Shown here one piece after another: positions 6,724 to 14,116 of a stretch of 21,686 nucleotides of DNA; positions within the stretch are counted from its first letter, which is position 1; every line of letters starts with the position of its first letter. The notes under the pieces were generated by a model. That model had not been told where the DNA came from. It saw only the letters and a list, made by a program, of their open reading frames with translations, and ran no database searches. The stretch comes from CAJWBT01 sp964401855 (GTDB lineage: Bacteria; Chloroflexota; Dehalococcoidia; Lucifugimonadales; UBA3495). The position numbers and the translations under genes are program-made. Location: positions 1 to 21,686 of the forward strand of contig CAYOAF010000045.1 in assembly GCA_964401855.1 (NCBI GenBank), given 5' to 3'.

Positions 6724-7470
6724 TCATCTTCCGTAGCTCAGCGACCGAAGAAACGCCAGGTCCTCGGCGGTCAGGTCCGTGGTCTCCAACAGGTCGGGAC
6801 GCCGCTCCAGGGTGCGCCTTAAAGACTCCCGGCGGCGCCAGCGGGCGATCTCGGCGTGGTGTCCGGAGCGTAGGACCTCCGGAACGGCTAGGCCCCGGTA
6901 TTCGGCCGGACGGGTGTACAGCGGGTGCTGAAGCAGGCCCGATGTTATGGAGTCCTCCTCCACGTTTTCCTGGGAACCGACCACACCCGGAATTAGCCGG
7001 GCAACGGCGTCCACCATGACCATGGCGGGAAGCTCTCCCCCGGTAAGCACGAAATCCCCAATGCTGACTTCGCGAGTTGCCAGGGGGCGGCGGATCCTCT
7101 CGTCTTCGCCGGCGTAGTGGCCGCAGATCAGCACCAGGGCCGGGGCCCGGACCAATTCCGCCGCCATTTTCTGGTTGAACATCTCGCCCTGGGGAGTGAG
7201 CAGAATGACCGGGATGGCCCTCTGCTCCTCCGGTGGATAGCCATTCAGAATGTCTTCCACCGCCTCGAAAACTGGTTCCGGTTTAAGGACCATGCCGTGG
7301 CCTCCGCCGAACTGATAATCGTCGGTGGTGCCGTGGGCGTCGTGGGTGTAGGAACGGATGTCAGTGATCTGGATGGAGATTAGGCCCCGCCGGCATGCCA
7401 GGCCAAGCATGCTGTGCTGGAAGGGCCCTTCGAAGGCTTCAGTAAAAAGGGTGAAGATGTGGAAGCGCAT
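6724..7470 (-). CDS. trmD: tRNA (guanine-N1-)-methyltransferase TrmD
   Basis: A 248-residue SPOUT-class methyltransferase, normal length, that makes m1G37 in tRNAs from S-adenosylmethionine. Family blocks are clear: FTLFTEAF at the start, DDYQFGGGHGMVLKPEP (50-66), the knot region ICGHYAGEDERI (115-126), SIGDFVLTGGELPAMVMVDA (136-155), IPGVVG, and EDSITSGLLQHPLYTRPAEY with the catalytic Asp at D173. In the usual block CGRYEG the Arg is His118 and the Glu is Ala120; see findings. The gene is not beside rpsP, rimM or rplS, its common partners, within this window. The start is the only ATG before the first strand. A heptamer array precedes it and another follows. Confidence 0.95.
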   Translation of the reverse strand: MRFHIFTLFTEAFEGPFQHSMLGLACRRGLISIQITDIRSYTHDAHGTTDDYQFGGGHGMVLKPEPVFEAVEDILNGYPPEEQRAIPVILLTPQGEMFNQKMAAELVRAPALVLICGHYAGEDERIRRPLATREVSIGDFVLTGGELPAMVMVDAVARLIPGVVGSQENVEEDSITSGLLQHPLYTRPAEYRGLAVPEVLRSGHHAEIARWRRRESLRRTLERRPDLLETTDLTAEDLAFLRSLSYGR

Positions 7471-7482
7471 AGAACGAAGCGG

Positions 7483-7529
7483 TCACCAGTCAGGAGTCAG
7501 CCACCAGCAATCGGTGGCCGGCGGCCGGC
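7483..7529. repeat. Degenerate heptamer repeat (locus D) joined to a GGCCGGCGGCC motif
   Basis: Plus-strand units TCACCAG, TCAGGAG, TCAGCCA, CCAGCAA, TCGGTGG (7483-7517) follow the same 7-bp pattern with more decay. They run directly into GGCCGGCGGCCGGC at 7516-7529. The GC motif, or its complement, also occurs in gaps at 4025-4035, 6129-6141 and 18609-18618. This array lies between the amidohydrolase stop and the trmD start. Confidence 0.5.
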
Positions 7530-7552
7530 ACACCTTACGGCTGCGGGCAGTA

Positions 7553-8815
7553 TTATACCTGATGGCCCACCGGCTGCGGCGCGGCGTAGGGCAACCGGTC
7601 CACAAACGCCTCGCCGCCCTTCATCACCAGTTTGATTCGTCCGTGGTCCCGCAGTACTCCGATGTCCCGCAACGGGTCCCCATCGACCACCAACAGGTCG
7701 GCCAGTTTCCCCGCCTCCAGAGTGCCGATCTCCTTCTCCAGTCCCACGCACTCGGCGGCCCATCCGGTGGCGGCCTGGATGGCCTGCATAGTTGACAAGC
7801 CTCGGTCCACCAGGAGCTGGAGTTCGTGGGCGTTGTCGCCGTGGACGAACCCGCCGGCGTCGGTGCCGGCTACCACCTTGACCCCGGCGGCCAGGGCCAT
7901 TTGTATGCTCTCCCGGTGAATCTGCAACAGGGCCTTGGTCCGCTCTTGGATGTGGGGTGCGCTGACGGTGGAATGGAACTCGTAGACTTCGAGGGTGGGG
8001 ACGAAGAAGATGCCCTTGTCCGCCATGATCTTGAGCAGGTCCGGCTCCTCCGCCAGGTAGCACCCGTGGTCTATCGAACCGGCCCCGGCCTCGACGGCCA
8101 TGCGCAGCCCCGGCCCGCCCAGGGCGTGACACATGGTCTTTCGACCCAGGGCGGCGGCCTCCTCCACCAGGGCCTTGACCTCATCCGGCCCGAAGGCGAT
8201 GTCCTTGGGGCCGTGCCCCTGCCGGGAGCTGGCCCCGCCGGTGGTGCCGAACTTGATGACGTCGGCTCCCACGCGGACCATCTCCCTCACCTTGGCCCGG
8301 ACCGCGTCGACGCCGTCGGCAACACCGGAGGGCAGAAGGGGATCGGTATGGAAGGGGCGGCGGTGGCCCGCGGGGCAGACGTGATCGCTGAGGCCGCCGG
8401 TGGGGGAGATAATGACCACGGAAATGACCAGCCGAGGCCCGGGAATCAGCCCCTCTTCCACCGCTTGCTTGAAGCCGGCGTCCAGCCAGGCGGCATCGCG
8501 CACGCAGGTGTAGCCGGATGCCAGGGTTTGCTCCAGGGTCTTGGCTACCCGCAGATGCCGCAGGGAGGCCGGCTCACTGAGGCCCCAACGGCTGGCCAGG
8601 TCGTAGTTCCTGGAGGCCAGGTGGTCGTGACAGTCGATGAGGCCGGGCAGCACGGTCAGCCCGGATACGTCCACTACGCCGGTCTCAGGAGGCAGGCTCA
8701 CGGCCCCTCCCGGGCCAACGGCTTTGATACGACCTCCGCTGATGAGCACCGTGGCATCGTTGACCACCGGCCCTCCGGTGCCGTCAATCAGGTTGGCTCC
8801 GACTAAGGCTCGCAT
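7553..8815 (-). CDS. Metal-dependent amidohydrolase (imidazolonepropionase / prolidase-like)
   Basis: A 420-residue amidohydrolase-superfamily protein. It has the N-terminal beta-sandwich (LVGANLIDGTGG, DATVLISGGRI), then a TIM barrel with metal ligands in the canonical order: DCHDH (H63, H65), K188 in VIKFGTTGG as the likely carboxylated lysine, H230 in MCHALGG, H250 in SIDHGCY and D319 in GTDAGG. The C-terminal sandwich returns with EIGTLEAGKLADLLVVDGDP. Close families include Xaa-Pro/Xaa-Arg carboxypeptidases and imidazolonepropionase-like enzymes; the substrate is unknown. The ATG at 8815 has GGAAGGTG just upstream. A longer form from 8848 adds 11 residues before the domain and is less likely. 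No signal peptide is visible, so it is cytoplasmic. A strong promoter at 8909-8937 drives it. Confidence 0.9.
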   Translation of the reverse strand: MRALVGANLIDGTGGPVVNDATVLISGGRIKAVGPGGAVSLPPETGVVDVSGLTVLPGLIDCHDHLASRNYDLASRWGLSEPASLRHLRVAKTLEQTLASGYTCVRDAAWLDAGFKQAVEEGLIPGPRLVISVVIISPTGGLSDHVCPAGHRRPFHTDPLLPSGVADGVDAVRAKVREMVRVGADVIKFGTTGGASSRQGHGPKDIAFGPDEVKALVEEAAALGRKTMCHALGGPGLRMAVEAGAGSIDHGCYLAEEPDLLKIMADKGIFFVPTLEVYEFHSTVSAPHIQERTKALLQIHRESIQMALAAGVKVVAGTDAGGFVHGDNAHELQLLVDRGLSTMQAIQAATGWAAECVGLEKEIGTLEAGKLADLLVVDGDPLRDIGVLRDHGRIKLVMKGGEAFVDRLPYAAPQPVGHQV

Positions 8816-8908
8816 GAGACACCTTCCGCGCCGTATTTCGTCATGCAATCCCCCTGACGTGGCTCCGCCGGGGTGAATCAGGGGCGTGATCGACTGGGGA
8901 ACGCTGTG

Positions 8909-8937
8909 ATGCTAAACAAGCGCGCTTCCCTTGTCAA
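8909..8937 (-). promoter_or_regulatory. Sigma-70-type promoter for the amidohydrolase gene
   Basis: On the minus strand: perfect TTGACA (8937-8932), a 17-bp spacer, TAGCAT (8914-8909). Transcription would begin near 8902, about 88 nt before the ATG at 8815. With the plus-strand -10 at 9102 it accounts for the 371-bp gene-free stretch 8816-9186. Confidence 0.65.
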
Positions 8938-9101
8938 GCCGGGCAGACGCCTGCCTTCGCTACCGGCCATCTCCTTTTTTCGACAGGGATAGCGTGAACC
9001 GGCAGTAATCCTCCCGCTGCCTCGTTTACAATAAGGGAGGGTGGTGGGATTTTGATTCAAACCCGGTGCAAATGAAGGGGATGGAGTGGGAGGATTTTGG
9101 C

Positions 9102-9107
9102 TATAAT
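9102..9107 (+). promoter_or_regulatory. Perfect -10 element before the TolB-like gene
   Basis: TATAAT at 9102-9107, preceded by T-rich GATTTTGGC. No convincing -35 lies 16-18 bp upstream, so an activator or another sigma factor may be needed. A start near 9114 would exclude the in-frame ATG at 9097 and supports translation from 9187. Confidence 0.4.
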
Positions 9108-9186
9108 CTTCTCAAACAGCCGGGAGGGACCGGGGGCTCTGCAAAGAGTGCCTACCTTGAGGCGTGAGCCATTCCAGGGGTGTGTG

Positions 9187-10209
9187 ATGGACGGTCTTAA
9201 CAACGTGGGGAAGGTGATACTGCTCCTGGCATTGCTCGTGGCGTTGGCCGTTACCGCCTGCGGGTCATCCTCCGGTAACTTGATTGCCTTCGTGTCCACG
9301 GTGGACGGTGATGAGGAGATCTACTCACTGGACGTTGAGTCGGGCGCGGCGACCCCGCTGACCGACAACCAGGGCCGCGACTTCGGCCCGCGTTGGTCCC
9401 CCGACGGCAAGAGTATCGTCTATATGTCCGACCAGGCCGGCGATCTGGAAGTCAACCTGGTGGACTGGGAAGGAAAGGCCCTGACCCGGCTGACCCATAG
9501 CGTCGGCGACGAGCGGTCCCCCCTATGGTCGCCCGATGGAAATCGGCTCGCCTTTGTCTCCCAACGGGGTGACAACCCTGAAGTCTACCTGATGAACTCC
9601 GAGGGCGGTGATCTGACCCGAGTAACTACCAACTCTGCTGAGGACCGGCTGGGAGACTGGTCGCCGAACGGGGAGTGGCTGGTCTTCTTCAGGGACCCTG
9701 ACGATGCGGAGAAGGGGTTGTGGCTGCGAAACCCCGACGGAGTGAACCTGGTCCACCTGACGGACGGGCAGGACTCGGACCCCGCCTGGTCGGCCAACGG
9801 CCGGGAAATCGTTTTCGTGCGCATCGACGGCGGCAACGCCGATATCTATGTCGTGCGCCAACCGAAAAACGGCACCTGGCAAGACAAGCCCGAGGTGAAG
9901 CGTTTGACCTCGCATCAGGACGACGACATCTCTCCGGTCTGGTCTCCGGACGGCAAGACCATCGCCTTTGTATCCTACCAGGACGGCAACGCCGAGATTT
10001 ATTCCATGCGGGGTGATGGGTCCAAGCAGCGCCGTTTGACCAGCAACGAGGCGAACGACCTGACCCCGGTCTGGTCCTCCGACGGCAAGGGAATCGCCTT
10101 CGTTTCCTATATGTACGGCGCCGGAGAAATCTTCGTGATGGGCGCCGACGGCGGCCAACAGCGCCGGCTCACCAACAACACCTCCGAGGACCACTCCCCG
10201 GACTGGTAG
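9187..10209 (+). CDS. TolB-like beta-propeller lipoprotein
   Basis: A 340-residue protein. It begins with a lipoprotein signal: short basic N-terminus (MDGLNNVGK), a hydrophobic core ILLLALLVALAVTAC and a lipobox ending at Cys24, so it is probably lipid-anchored outside the cytoplasmic membrane. The rest is six PD40/WD40-like repeats with cores RWSPDGKSIVY, LWSPDGNRLAF, DWSPNGEWLVF, AWSANGREIVF, VWSPDGKTIAF and VWSSDGKGIAF, and a final SPDW that would close the propeller with the first strand (NLIAFVS). The last two full repeats are nearly identical, a sign of recent repeat expansion. Such propellers usually bind proteins or act as sensors; no enzyme residues are seen. ATG 9187 is chosen because the lipoprotein signal starts there; GTG 9184 is an alternative. 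Confidence 0.88.
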   Translation: MDGLNNVGKVILLLALLVALAVTACGSSSGNLIAFVSTVDGDEEIYSLDVESGAATPLTDNQGRDFGPRWSPDGKSIVYMSDQAGDLEVNLVDWEGKALTRLTHSVGDERSPLWSPDGNRLAFVSQRGDNPEVYLMNSEGGDLTRVTTNSAEDRLGDWSPNGEWLVFFRDPDDAEKGLWLRNPDGVNLVHLTDGQDSDPAWSANGREIVFVRIDGGNADIYVVRQPKNGTWQDKPEVKRLTSHQDDDISPVWSPDGKTIAFVSYQDGNAEIYSMRGDGSKQRRLTSNEANDLTPVWSSDGKGIAFVSYMYGAGEIFVMGADGGQQRRLTNNTSEDHSPDW

Positions 10210-10359
10210 CCCCGGCCGGTCCCCTGATGCCATACCGCCGGGGTCCGCAGGGGCCAGGCCGCGCCGCTTGGTCATCGCCGTGATTTCATGGCTAGAGCCA
10301 GACTACCACTCTGGTGTCTCGTCAATGTGTTGATTTCCGGTCCGTCATCCTGGCGAAGG

Positions 10360-10404
10360 CCGGGATCCAAACCAAGCTTCTCTGGATTCCGGCTTGCGCC
10401 GGAA
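10360..10404. repeat. REP-like palindromic element
   Basis: CCGGGATCCA (10360-10369) and TGGATTCCGG (10383-10392) are inverted with one mismatch. A second, perfect stem, TTCCGGC TTGC GCCGGAA, occupies 10387-10404 and overlaps the right arm, so two exclusive folds are possible. The wording (GGATTCCGGC, GCGCCGGAA) resembles dispersed intergenic repeats common in environmental genomes. Confidence 0.5.
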
Positions 10405-10429
10405 AGACCGTCGTAGTGAGGTAGTGTCG

Positions 10430-10453
10430 CATAATTTCGCCCATAATTTCGCC
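10430..10453. repeat. Exact 12-bp tandem duplication
   Basis: CATAATTTCGCC occurs twice back to back (10430-10441, 10442-10453). It is AT-rich compared with its surroundings and directly follows GTGTCG. It may be a protein binding site or a remnant of a mobile-element end; there is no transposase nearby. Confidence 0.7.
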
Positions 10454-10585
10454 GATGTAAGGCTACCCACAAAACGGTGCACCGGTGTTCACTCCAGTTT
10501 CCACTTCACCGGCGGAGGCGGCCCATGGTTATCAGCAGACAGGCATCGAGTATGCGGTAGACCCCCCGTAGCCGCCGGTGTTAAA

Positions 10586-10603
10586 CTCCGGATTAACCCG
10601 GAG
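10586..10603. promoter_or_regulatory. Short palindrome upstream of the flavin reductase gene
   Basis: CTCCGG, a 6-nt centre ATTAAC, then CCGGAG form a perfect 6-bp inverted repeat, preceded by TTAAA. It could be an operator or a leader hairpin; it overlaps GGAGGAGG, which has no start codon in range. Function unproven. Confidence 0.3.
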
Positions 10604-10667
10604 GAGGAGTGTGGCCGGGAAGGAGCATCCGACGGCGCTTCGGAGACGGAAGAGGTGAAGGCATCAG

Positions 10668-11258
10668 ATGGACCATAGCCGCATTGCACGCCTGATGGGT
10701 CACTTGTGGTCCCCCATTGCCGTGGTGACCAGCCAGTGGCAGGGGAAGCCCAACGCCCAGATCGCGGTGGCCATCGGATCAGCGTCCATCGTTCCCAGCA
10801 TGCCCCGGGTGGTCGTTCAGATATACAAACGGAACTACAGCCACGGCCTGATCCACGGCAGCGGGGCCTTCGCGTTGAACTTTCTCCGCCAGGACCAATT
10901 GGATCTGGTTGCCGGATTTGGCCTGGTGTCGGGCCGGGACCGGTACAAGCTCGCCACGGTGGCCTACGATCTGAAGTCGTCGGGCAGCCCGGTCCTCCGG
11001 GACTGCTGGGGGTACCTGGACTGCTGGGTGGTCAACGCCATGGACGCAGGGGACATGACCTGCTTTCTGGGTGAGGTGATCGAGGGTGACACCGTGACCG
11101 AAGGCGAGCCCCTCTGGTGGCGGGATGCGGCCCGCCAGTTGTCGCCTCAGGTGATGGCAGCGTGGATGCTGAAGATCGGCAACGAGATCCAATACTCCAT
11201 GTCTCACATGGGAGAGATTGATTACACCCCTTGGCAGCCGGGGGGCCAGTCACATTGA
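10668..11258 (+). CDS. Flavin reductase-like FMN-binding protein
   Basis: A 196-residue protein of the flavin reductase-like split-barrel family (the DIM6/NTAB group). The opening GHLWSPIAVVTSQWQGKPNA, the middle PRVVVQIYKRNYSHGLIH and GAFALNFL match the FMN-binding barrel. Family members reduce flavin with NAD(P)H for partner monooxygenases, or simply bind FMN. No monooxygenase gene is adjacent, so the partner is unknown. The ATG at 10668 has GAAGG about 8 nt upstream. The protein ends PWQPGGQSH without extra domains. The next gene is 132 bp away and may be separately transcribed. Confidence 0.85.
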   Translation: MDHSRIARLMGHLWSPIAVVTSQWQGKPNAQIAVAIGSASIVPSMPRVVVQIYKRNYSHGLIHGSGAFALNFLRQDQLDLVAGFGLVSGRDRYKLATVAYDLKSSGSPVLRDCWGYLDCWVVNAMDAGDMTCFLGEVIEGDTVTEGEPLWWRDAARQLSPQVMAAWMLKIGNEIQYSMSHMGEIDYTPWQPGGQSH

Positions 11259-11283
11259 TTGCCGGTCCCACCCTCTTAATGAA

Positions 11284-11330
11284 AATACCTTGCGAACGTC
11301 TGACCTCCTGTGCCTCACCGCGAAGGTATT
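11284..11330. promoter_or_regulatory. Inverted repeat in the leader of the CinA-NMNAT fusion gene
   Basis: AATACCTT (11284-11291) and AAGGTATT (11323-11330) are a perfect 8-bp inverted repeat. With one bulged G it extends by two more C-G pairs. It lies 26 nt after the flavin reductase stop and about 60 nt before the next start. It may be a leader hairpin or an attenuator; there is no T tract. Confidence 0.3.
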
Positions 11331-11390
11331 CGCGCCGGAAATTGTGACTAATCACTAGTGGCTGGAAAAGCCATCGGGGCGCGTTCAGAG

Positions 11391-12524
11391 ATGACTGCCG
11401 TCGAAGACGTGATCCATAAGATTCACGATTCACCCCAGCAGGCGGTGCTGGCCGTCTCCGGTGCGGGCAGCCAGGCGATCGCCTGGCTCCTGGGCGTCGC
11501 CGGGGCTTCCCGAACCGTCCTGGAGGTGGTGATACCCTACGGGAGACTTTCGATGCCCGACTTCCTGGGATGCGAGCCAGCTCAATTTGTGTCCCAGGAA
11601 ACCTCCCGGGCCATGGCCCGGGCCGCCTACCGGCGGGGGATGCGCCTGCGGGAAGGCGAGCCGCCGGTCGTCGGTTTGGCCTGTACCGCCACCATCGCTA
11701 CCGACCGGCTGAAACGGGGCGCCCACCGCTGCTATATCGCAACCTGGGATGATGCCGGCACGGTCTCCTATAACCTGCGCCTGGCCAAGGGCCACCGGGA
11801 CCGGGCGGGCGAGGAAGACCTGGTAAGCCAGCTGATCGTCCACGCTCTGGCCGAGGCCTGTGGGGTCGAGCCGGGACTCCCTCCCGGCTTGAGCGGCGCC
11901 GACGGCCTGGCCATCCGGCGAAAGCGCCATCCCAACCCTTTGAAGCGGCTGCTGTCCGGCGAGGCCGGCGCCGTGACGCTGGGGCCCGGCGGCCGGATGA
12001 CAGTGGACGGGGCGGCGCCCGCGGCCGTGCTGCCGGGGTCCTTCGCGCCTTTGCACCGGGGCCACAAAGAGTTGGCAAGCACCGCCGCCGAGATCCTGGG
12101 CACCGGCGTGGTCTTCGAGCTATCGGTCACCAACGTGGACAAGCCGCCCCTCGCCGAGGCCGAGGTCAACCGGCGGTTGGAACAGTTTGCCGGCAGGGAG
12201 AGCGTGGTTCTGACCCGGGCGGAGACGTTTCGCAAGAAGGCCGATCTGTTTCCAGGGTGCACGTTCGTCATCGGTTGGGATACGACGGTCCGCCTGGTCG
12301 CGCCCAAGTACTACGGCGGAGACGAGTCTGCGATGCTCCTGGCGCTGGCCCGGATATCGGCTGCTGGATGTCGCTTTCTGGTGGCCGGCCGCGCGGAGGG
12401 CGGCGCTTTTCGCACCCTGGCGGATGTGGCCATTCCGCCGGGATTCAGCCCCCTTTTCCAGGGCATCCCCGAGTCCCGGTTCCGGGCGGACGTCTCCTCC
12501 ACCGCCTTGCGTTCTCGCGGCTGA
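11391..12524 (+). CDS. CinA/PncC-like domain fused to NMNAT-like nucleotidyltransferase
   Basis: A 377-residue two-domain protein. Residues about 1-155 resemble the C-terminal domain of CinA / PncC (NMN amidohydrolase): AVSGAGSQAIAWLLGVAGAS, VLEVVIPYG, then VVGLACTATIATDRLKRGAH and YIATW. The Ser-centred motif is altered (SGAGS where CinA has SCTGG). Residues about 211-377 form an HxGH nucleotidyltransferase: GSFAPLHRGH (H222, H225), FVIGWDT, and near the end DVSSTALR, the SSTxxR-type motif of nicotinamide-mononucleotide adenylyltransferases. The pairing points to NMN/NAD metabolism or repair, but the substrate is not shown. The ATG at 11391 is chosen as the more usual codon; GTG at 11358 would add 11 residues. 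Neither has a strong ribosome binding site. It lies directly upstream of the complex I promoter. Confidence 0.8.
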   Translation: MTAVEDVIHKIHDSPQQAVLAVSGAGSQAIAWLLGVAGASRTVLEVVIPYGRLSMPDFLGCEPAQFVSQETSRAMARAAYRRGMRLREGEPPVVGLACTATIATDRLKRGAHRCYIATWDDAGTVSYNLRLAKGHRDRAGEEDLVSQLIVHALAEACGVEPGLPPGLSGADGLAIRRKRHPNPLKRLLSGEAGAVTLGPGGRMTVDGAAPAAVLPGSFAPLHRGHKELASTAAEILGTGVVFELSVTNVDKPPLAEAEVNRRLEQFAGRESVVLTRAETFRKKADLFPGCTFVIGWDTTVRLVAPKYYGGDESAMLLALARISAAGCRFLVAGRAEGGAFRTLADVAIPPGFSPLFQGIPESRFRADVSSTALRSRG

Positions 12525-12573
12525 CCGGGCCGATGCGGGCTACGGGACAGACTCGTTTGCCAGGTATTTTCAA

Positions 12574-12602
12574 TTGACACTAAACCCCAGCCGATGTATA
12601 TT
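12574..12602 (+). promoter_or_regulatory. Promoter of the complex I (nuo) operon
   Basis: Perfect TTGACA (12574-12579), a 17-bp spacer and TATATT (12597-12602, 5 of 6). It is the best promoter in the window. Transcription should start near 12609, giving a leader of about 53 nt before nuoA. Confidence 0.75.
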
Positions 12603-12661
12603 GAGTTCGATGTGTCGGCCCTGGAAATCCTCCTGACCGACCAAGTATTTATCCCGAAGGT

Positions 12662-13084
12662 ATGGCACTTCACCCCAGTATAAACCTCCAAGCTTTTAAT
12701 GCGGACCTGTTCGCTGAGAACTGGACTGCTGTCGCTATCTCCGCTGTTATAGCGGTGGTGGCCATTGGCGCTATGTTCGGGGCGTCGCGGATTCTGTCAT
12801 CCAGGCGGCAGTCCGAGTTGAAGCTTACCCCCTACGAGTGCGGAATCCCTGCCGCCCGGTACATATGGTCCAATATCCACGTCCGGTTTTACATCTTTGC
12901 CATACTCTTCCTAATCTTTGACGTGGAAGCCGTCTTCCTCTTTCCCTGGGCCGTGGTTTTCCTGCAACAGAAGATCACTGAGGCCAACGCGGTCCCTTTC
13001 TACGCCATGATGCTGTTCCTGGGCGTGCTCTCTTTCGCCATAGTCTACGCTTGGAAGAAGGGGTCTCTAGAGTGGCAGAGGTGA
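12662..13084 (+). CDS. nuoA: NADH-quinone oxidoreductase subunit A
   Basis: A 140-residue membrane subunit of complex I with three transmembrane helices (about 23-45, 76-98, 110-130). The signature LTPYECGIPAARYIWSNIHVRFY and the acidic LFLIFDVEAVFLFPWA are those of NuoA, which lies at the junction of the membrane and peripheral arms near the quinone channel. It is somewhat longer than the usual 115-130 residues, through an N-terminal extension. GAAGG is only about 2 nt before the ATG, an unusually short spacing, but no alternative start exists before the first helix. First gene of the operon; its end overlaps nuoB by 13 nt. Confidence 0.95.
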   Translation: MALHPSINLQAFNADLFAENWTAVAISAVIAVVAIGAMFGASRILSSRRQSELKLTPYECGIPAARYIWSNIHVRFYIFAILFLIFDVEAVFLFPWAVVFLQQKITEANAVPFYAMMLFLGVLSFAIVYAWKKGSLEWQR

Positions 13085-13602
13085 CTCCGAGGCAAGGGAA
13101 TCATCCTGCTCCCTCTCTGCTCAATCAGATCCTGGCGGAGAGGGTGCCCGGCGTAATCACCACCACCACAGGCCAATTGTTCGCCATGGCCCGCAAGTCT
13201 TCTCTGTGGATGCTGAGCTTTGGGCTGGCCTGCTGCGCCATTGAAATGATGTCTACCTACATGGCCCATTACGACTTCGACCGGTTTGGCGTGGTGACGT
13301 GGCCCTCGCCCCGCCAGTCGGACCTAATGATAGTTGCAGGGACGGTGGCCAAGAAGATGGCGGACCCCATCCGGCTGCTTTACGAGCAGATGCCGGAGCC
13401 AAAATGGGTTATCGCCATGGGCAGCTGCGCTACCAATGGAGGGCCCTACTACCGGTCCTACTCAGTGGTGATGGGGGTAGACCACGTTGTCCCCGTGGAT
13501 GTGTATGTTCCGGGTTGCCCTCCCCGCCCGGAGGCATTGCTGTACGGTATCCTCAAGCTCCAGGAAAAGATCATGCAGGACGCCAGAGAAAGTGGCCGAT
13601 AA
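13072..13602 (+). CDS. nuoB: NADH-quinone oxidoreductase subunit B
   Basis: A 176-residue peripheral subunit that carries the terminal 4Fe-4S cluster N2, which passes electrons to quinone. The ligands are all present: the tandem pair in FGLACCAIEMM (C54, C55), GSCATNGG (C119) and VPGCPPRPEA (C149). The GTG at 13072 is chosen because AAGGGG lies 9 nt upstream; GTG 13081 and TTG 13051 are alternatives. The start lies inside the end of nuoA and the end overlaps nuoC by 11 nt, so translation of A, B and C is probably coupled. Confidence 0.96.
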   Translation: MAEVTPRQGNHPAPSLLNQILAERVPGVITTTTGQLFAMARKSSLWMLSFGLACCAIEMMSTYMAHYDFDRFGVVTWPSPRQSDLMIVAGTVAKKMADPIRLLYEQMPEPKWVIAMGSCATNGGPYYRSYSVVMGVDHVVPVDVYVPGCPPRPEALLYGILKLQEKIMQDARESGR

Positions 13603-14113
13603 CAGCAACGCTCAACCATCGGACCCGGCTCAGGCCGGACTCCAGGGCCTGAGCCGGTCCAACCGGGAGCTGCTGGCAGCTTCCGGTGAGATGTTTAAAG
13701 AGTTCCATCCGAAAGTGGGCGTCCTCCACGACCTTCCCCAGATAGCCATCGAACCCGGGGACACCGAGAGGGTGTGCCGGTTGGCCAAGGAGGACCCCAG
13801 GCTTGCATTGAAACAGCTCCTGTGCTTGGCTTGCGTGGACTACAAGGAGTATTTCCAGCTCGTCTACTTCCTGCGTTCACTCGAGCCAAAAAGGCTCCTG
13901 GTGGTGAAGACCGATGTCCCCTACGACGACCCCCGCGTGCCGTCGGTGACCCCTGTCTGGAGGGCCGCTGAGTGGTACGAGCGAGAGGCCCACGAGCTTT
14001 TCGGGGTGTTGTTTGACGGCCACCCCGGCCTGGAGCCCCTCTTGCTGTATGAAGGCTTCGAAGGGTTTCCCGGCCGTAGAGAGTATCCGTTCAACGATTA
14101 TCAGGAGTTCTAG
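13592..14113 (+). CDS. nuoC: NADH-quinone oxidoreductase subunit C (30 kDa)
   Basis: A 173-residue peripheral subunit, the length of stand-alone NuoC rather than the NuoCD fusion of E. coli. The family core is present: WRAAEWYEREAHELFGVLFD followed by GHPGLEPLLLYEGFEG and the end RREYPFNDYQEF. NuoC scaffolds NuoB and NuoD and carries no cofactor. The GTG at 13592 lies in the last codons of nuoB and yields a typical N-terminus; a longer in-frame start at 13487 would overlap nuoB's last conserved motif. The ribosome binding site is weak (AGGA, 11 nt), consistent with coupling. A HicB-like gene starts 3 nt after the stop. Confidence 0.94.
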   Translation: MADNSNAQPSDPAQAGLQGLSRSNRELLAASGEMFKEFHPKVGVLHDLPQIAIEPGDTERVCRLAKEDPRLALKQLLCLACVDYKEYFQLVYFLRSLEPKRLLVVKTDVPYDDPRVPSVTPVWRAAEWYEREAHELFGVLFDGHPGLEPLLLYEGFEGFPGRREYPFNDYQEF

Positions 14114-14116
14114 CGG

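Larger units (their letters stand above)
10210..10667. other. 458-bp gene-free region with repeats
   Basis: No coding sequence is convincing here on either strand. It contains a REP-like hairpin pair (10360-10404), an exact 12-bp tandem duplication (10430-10453) and a small palindrome (10586-10603) close to the flavin reductase gene. A further short stem, CCAGA and TCTGG, lies near 10298-10314, without a T tract. I find no near-consensus promoter for the following gene. Confidence 0.5.

Noticed and set aside
10294..10320. Possible tRNA fragment with a GGTAG string on the minus strand
   Set aside because: No acceptor stem, anticodon arm or TTC loop can be built around it.
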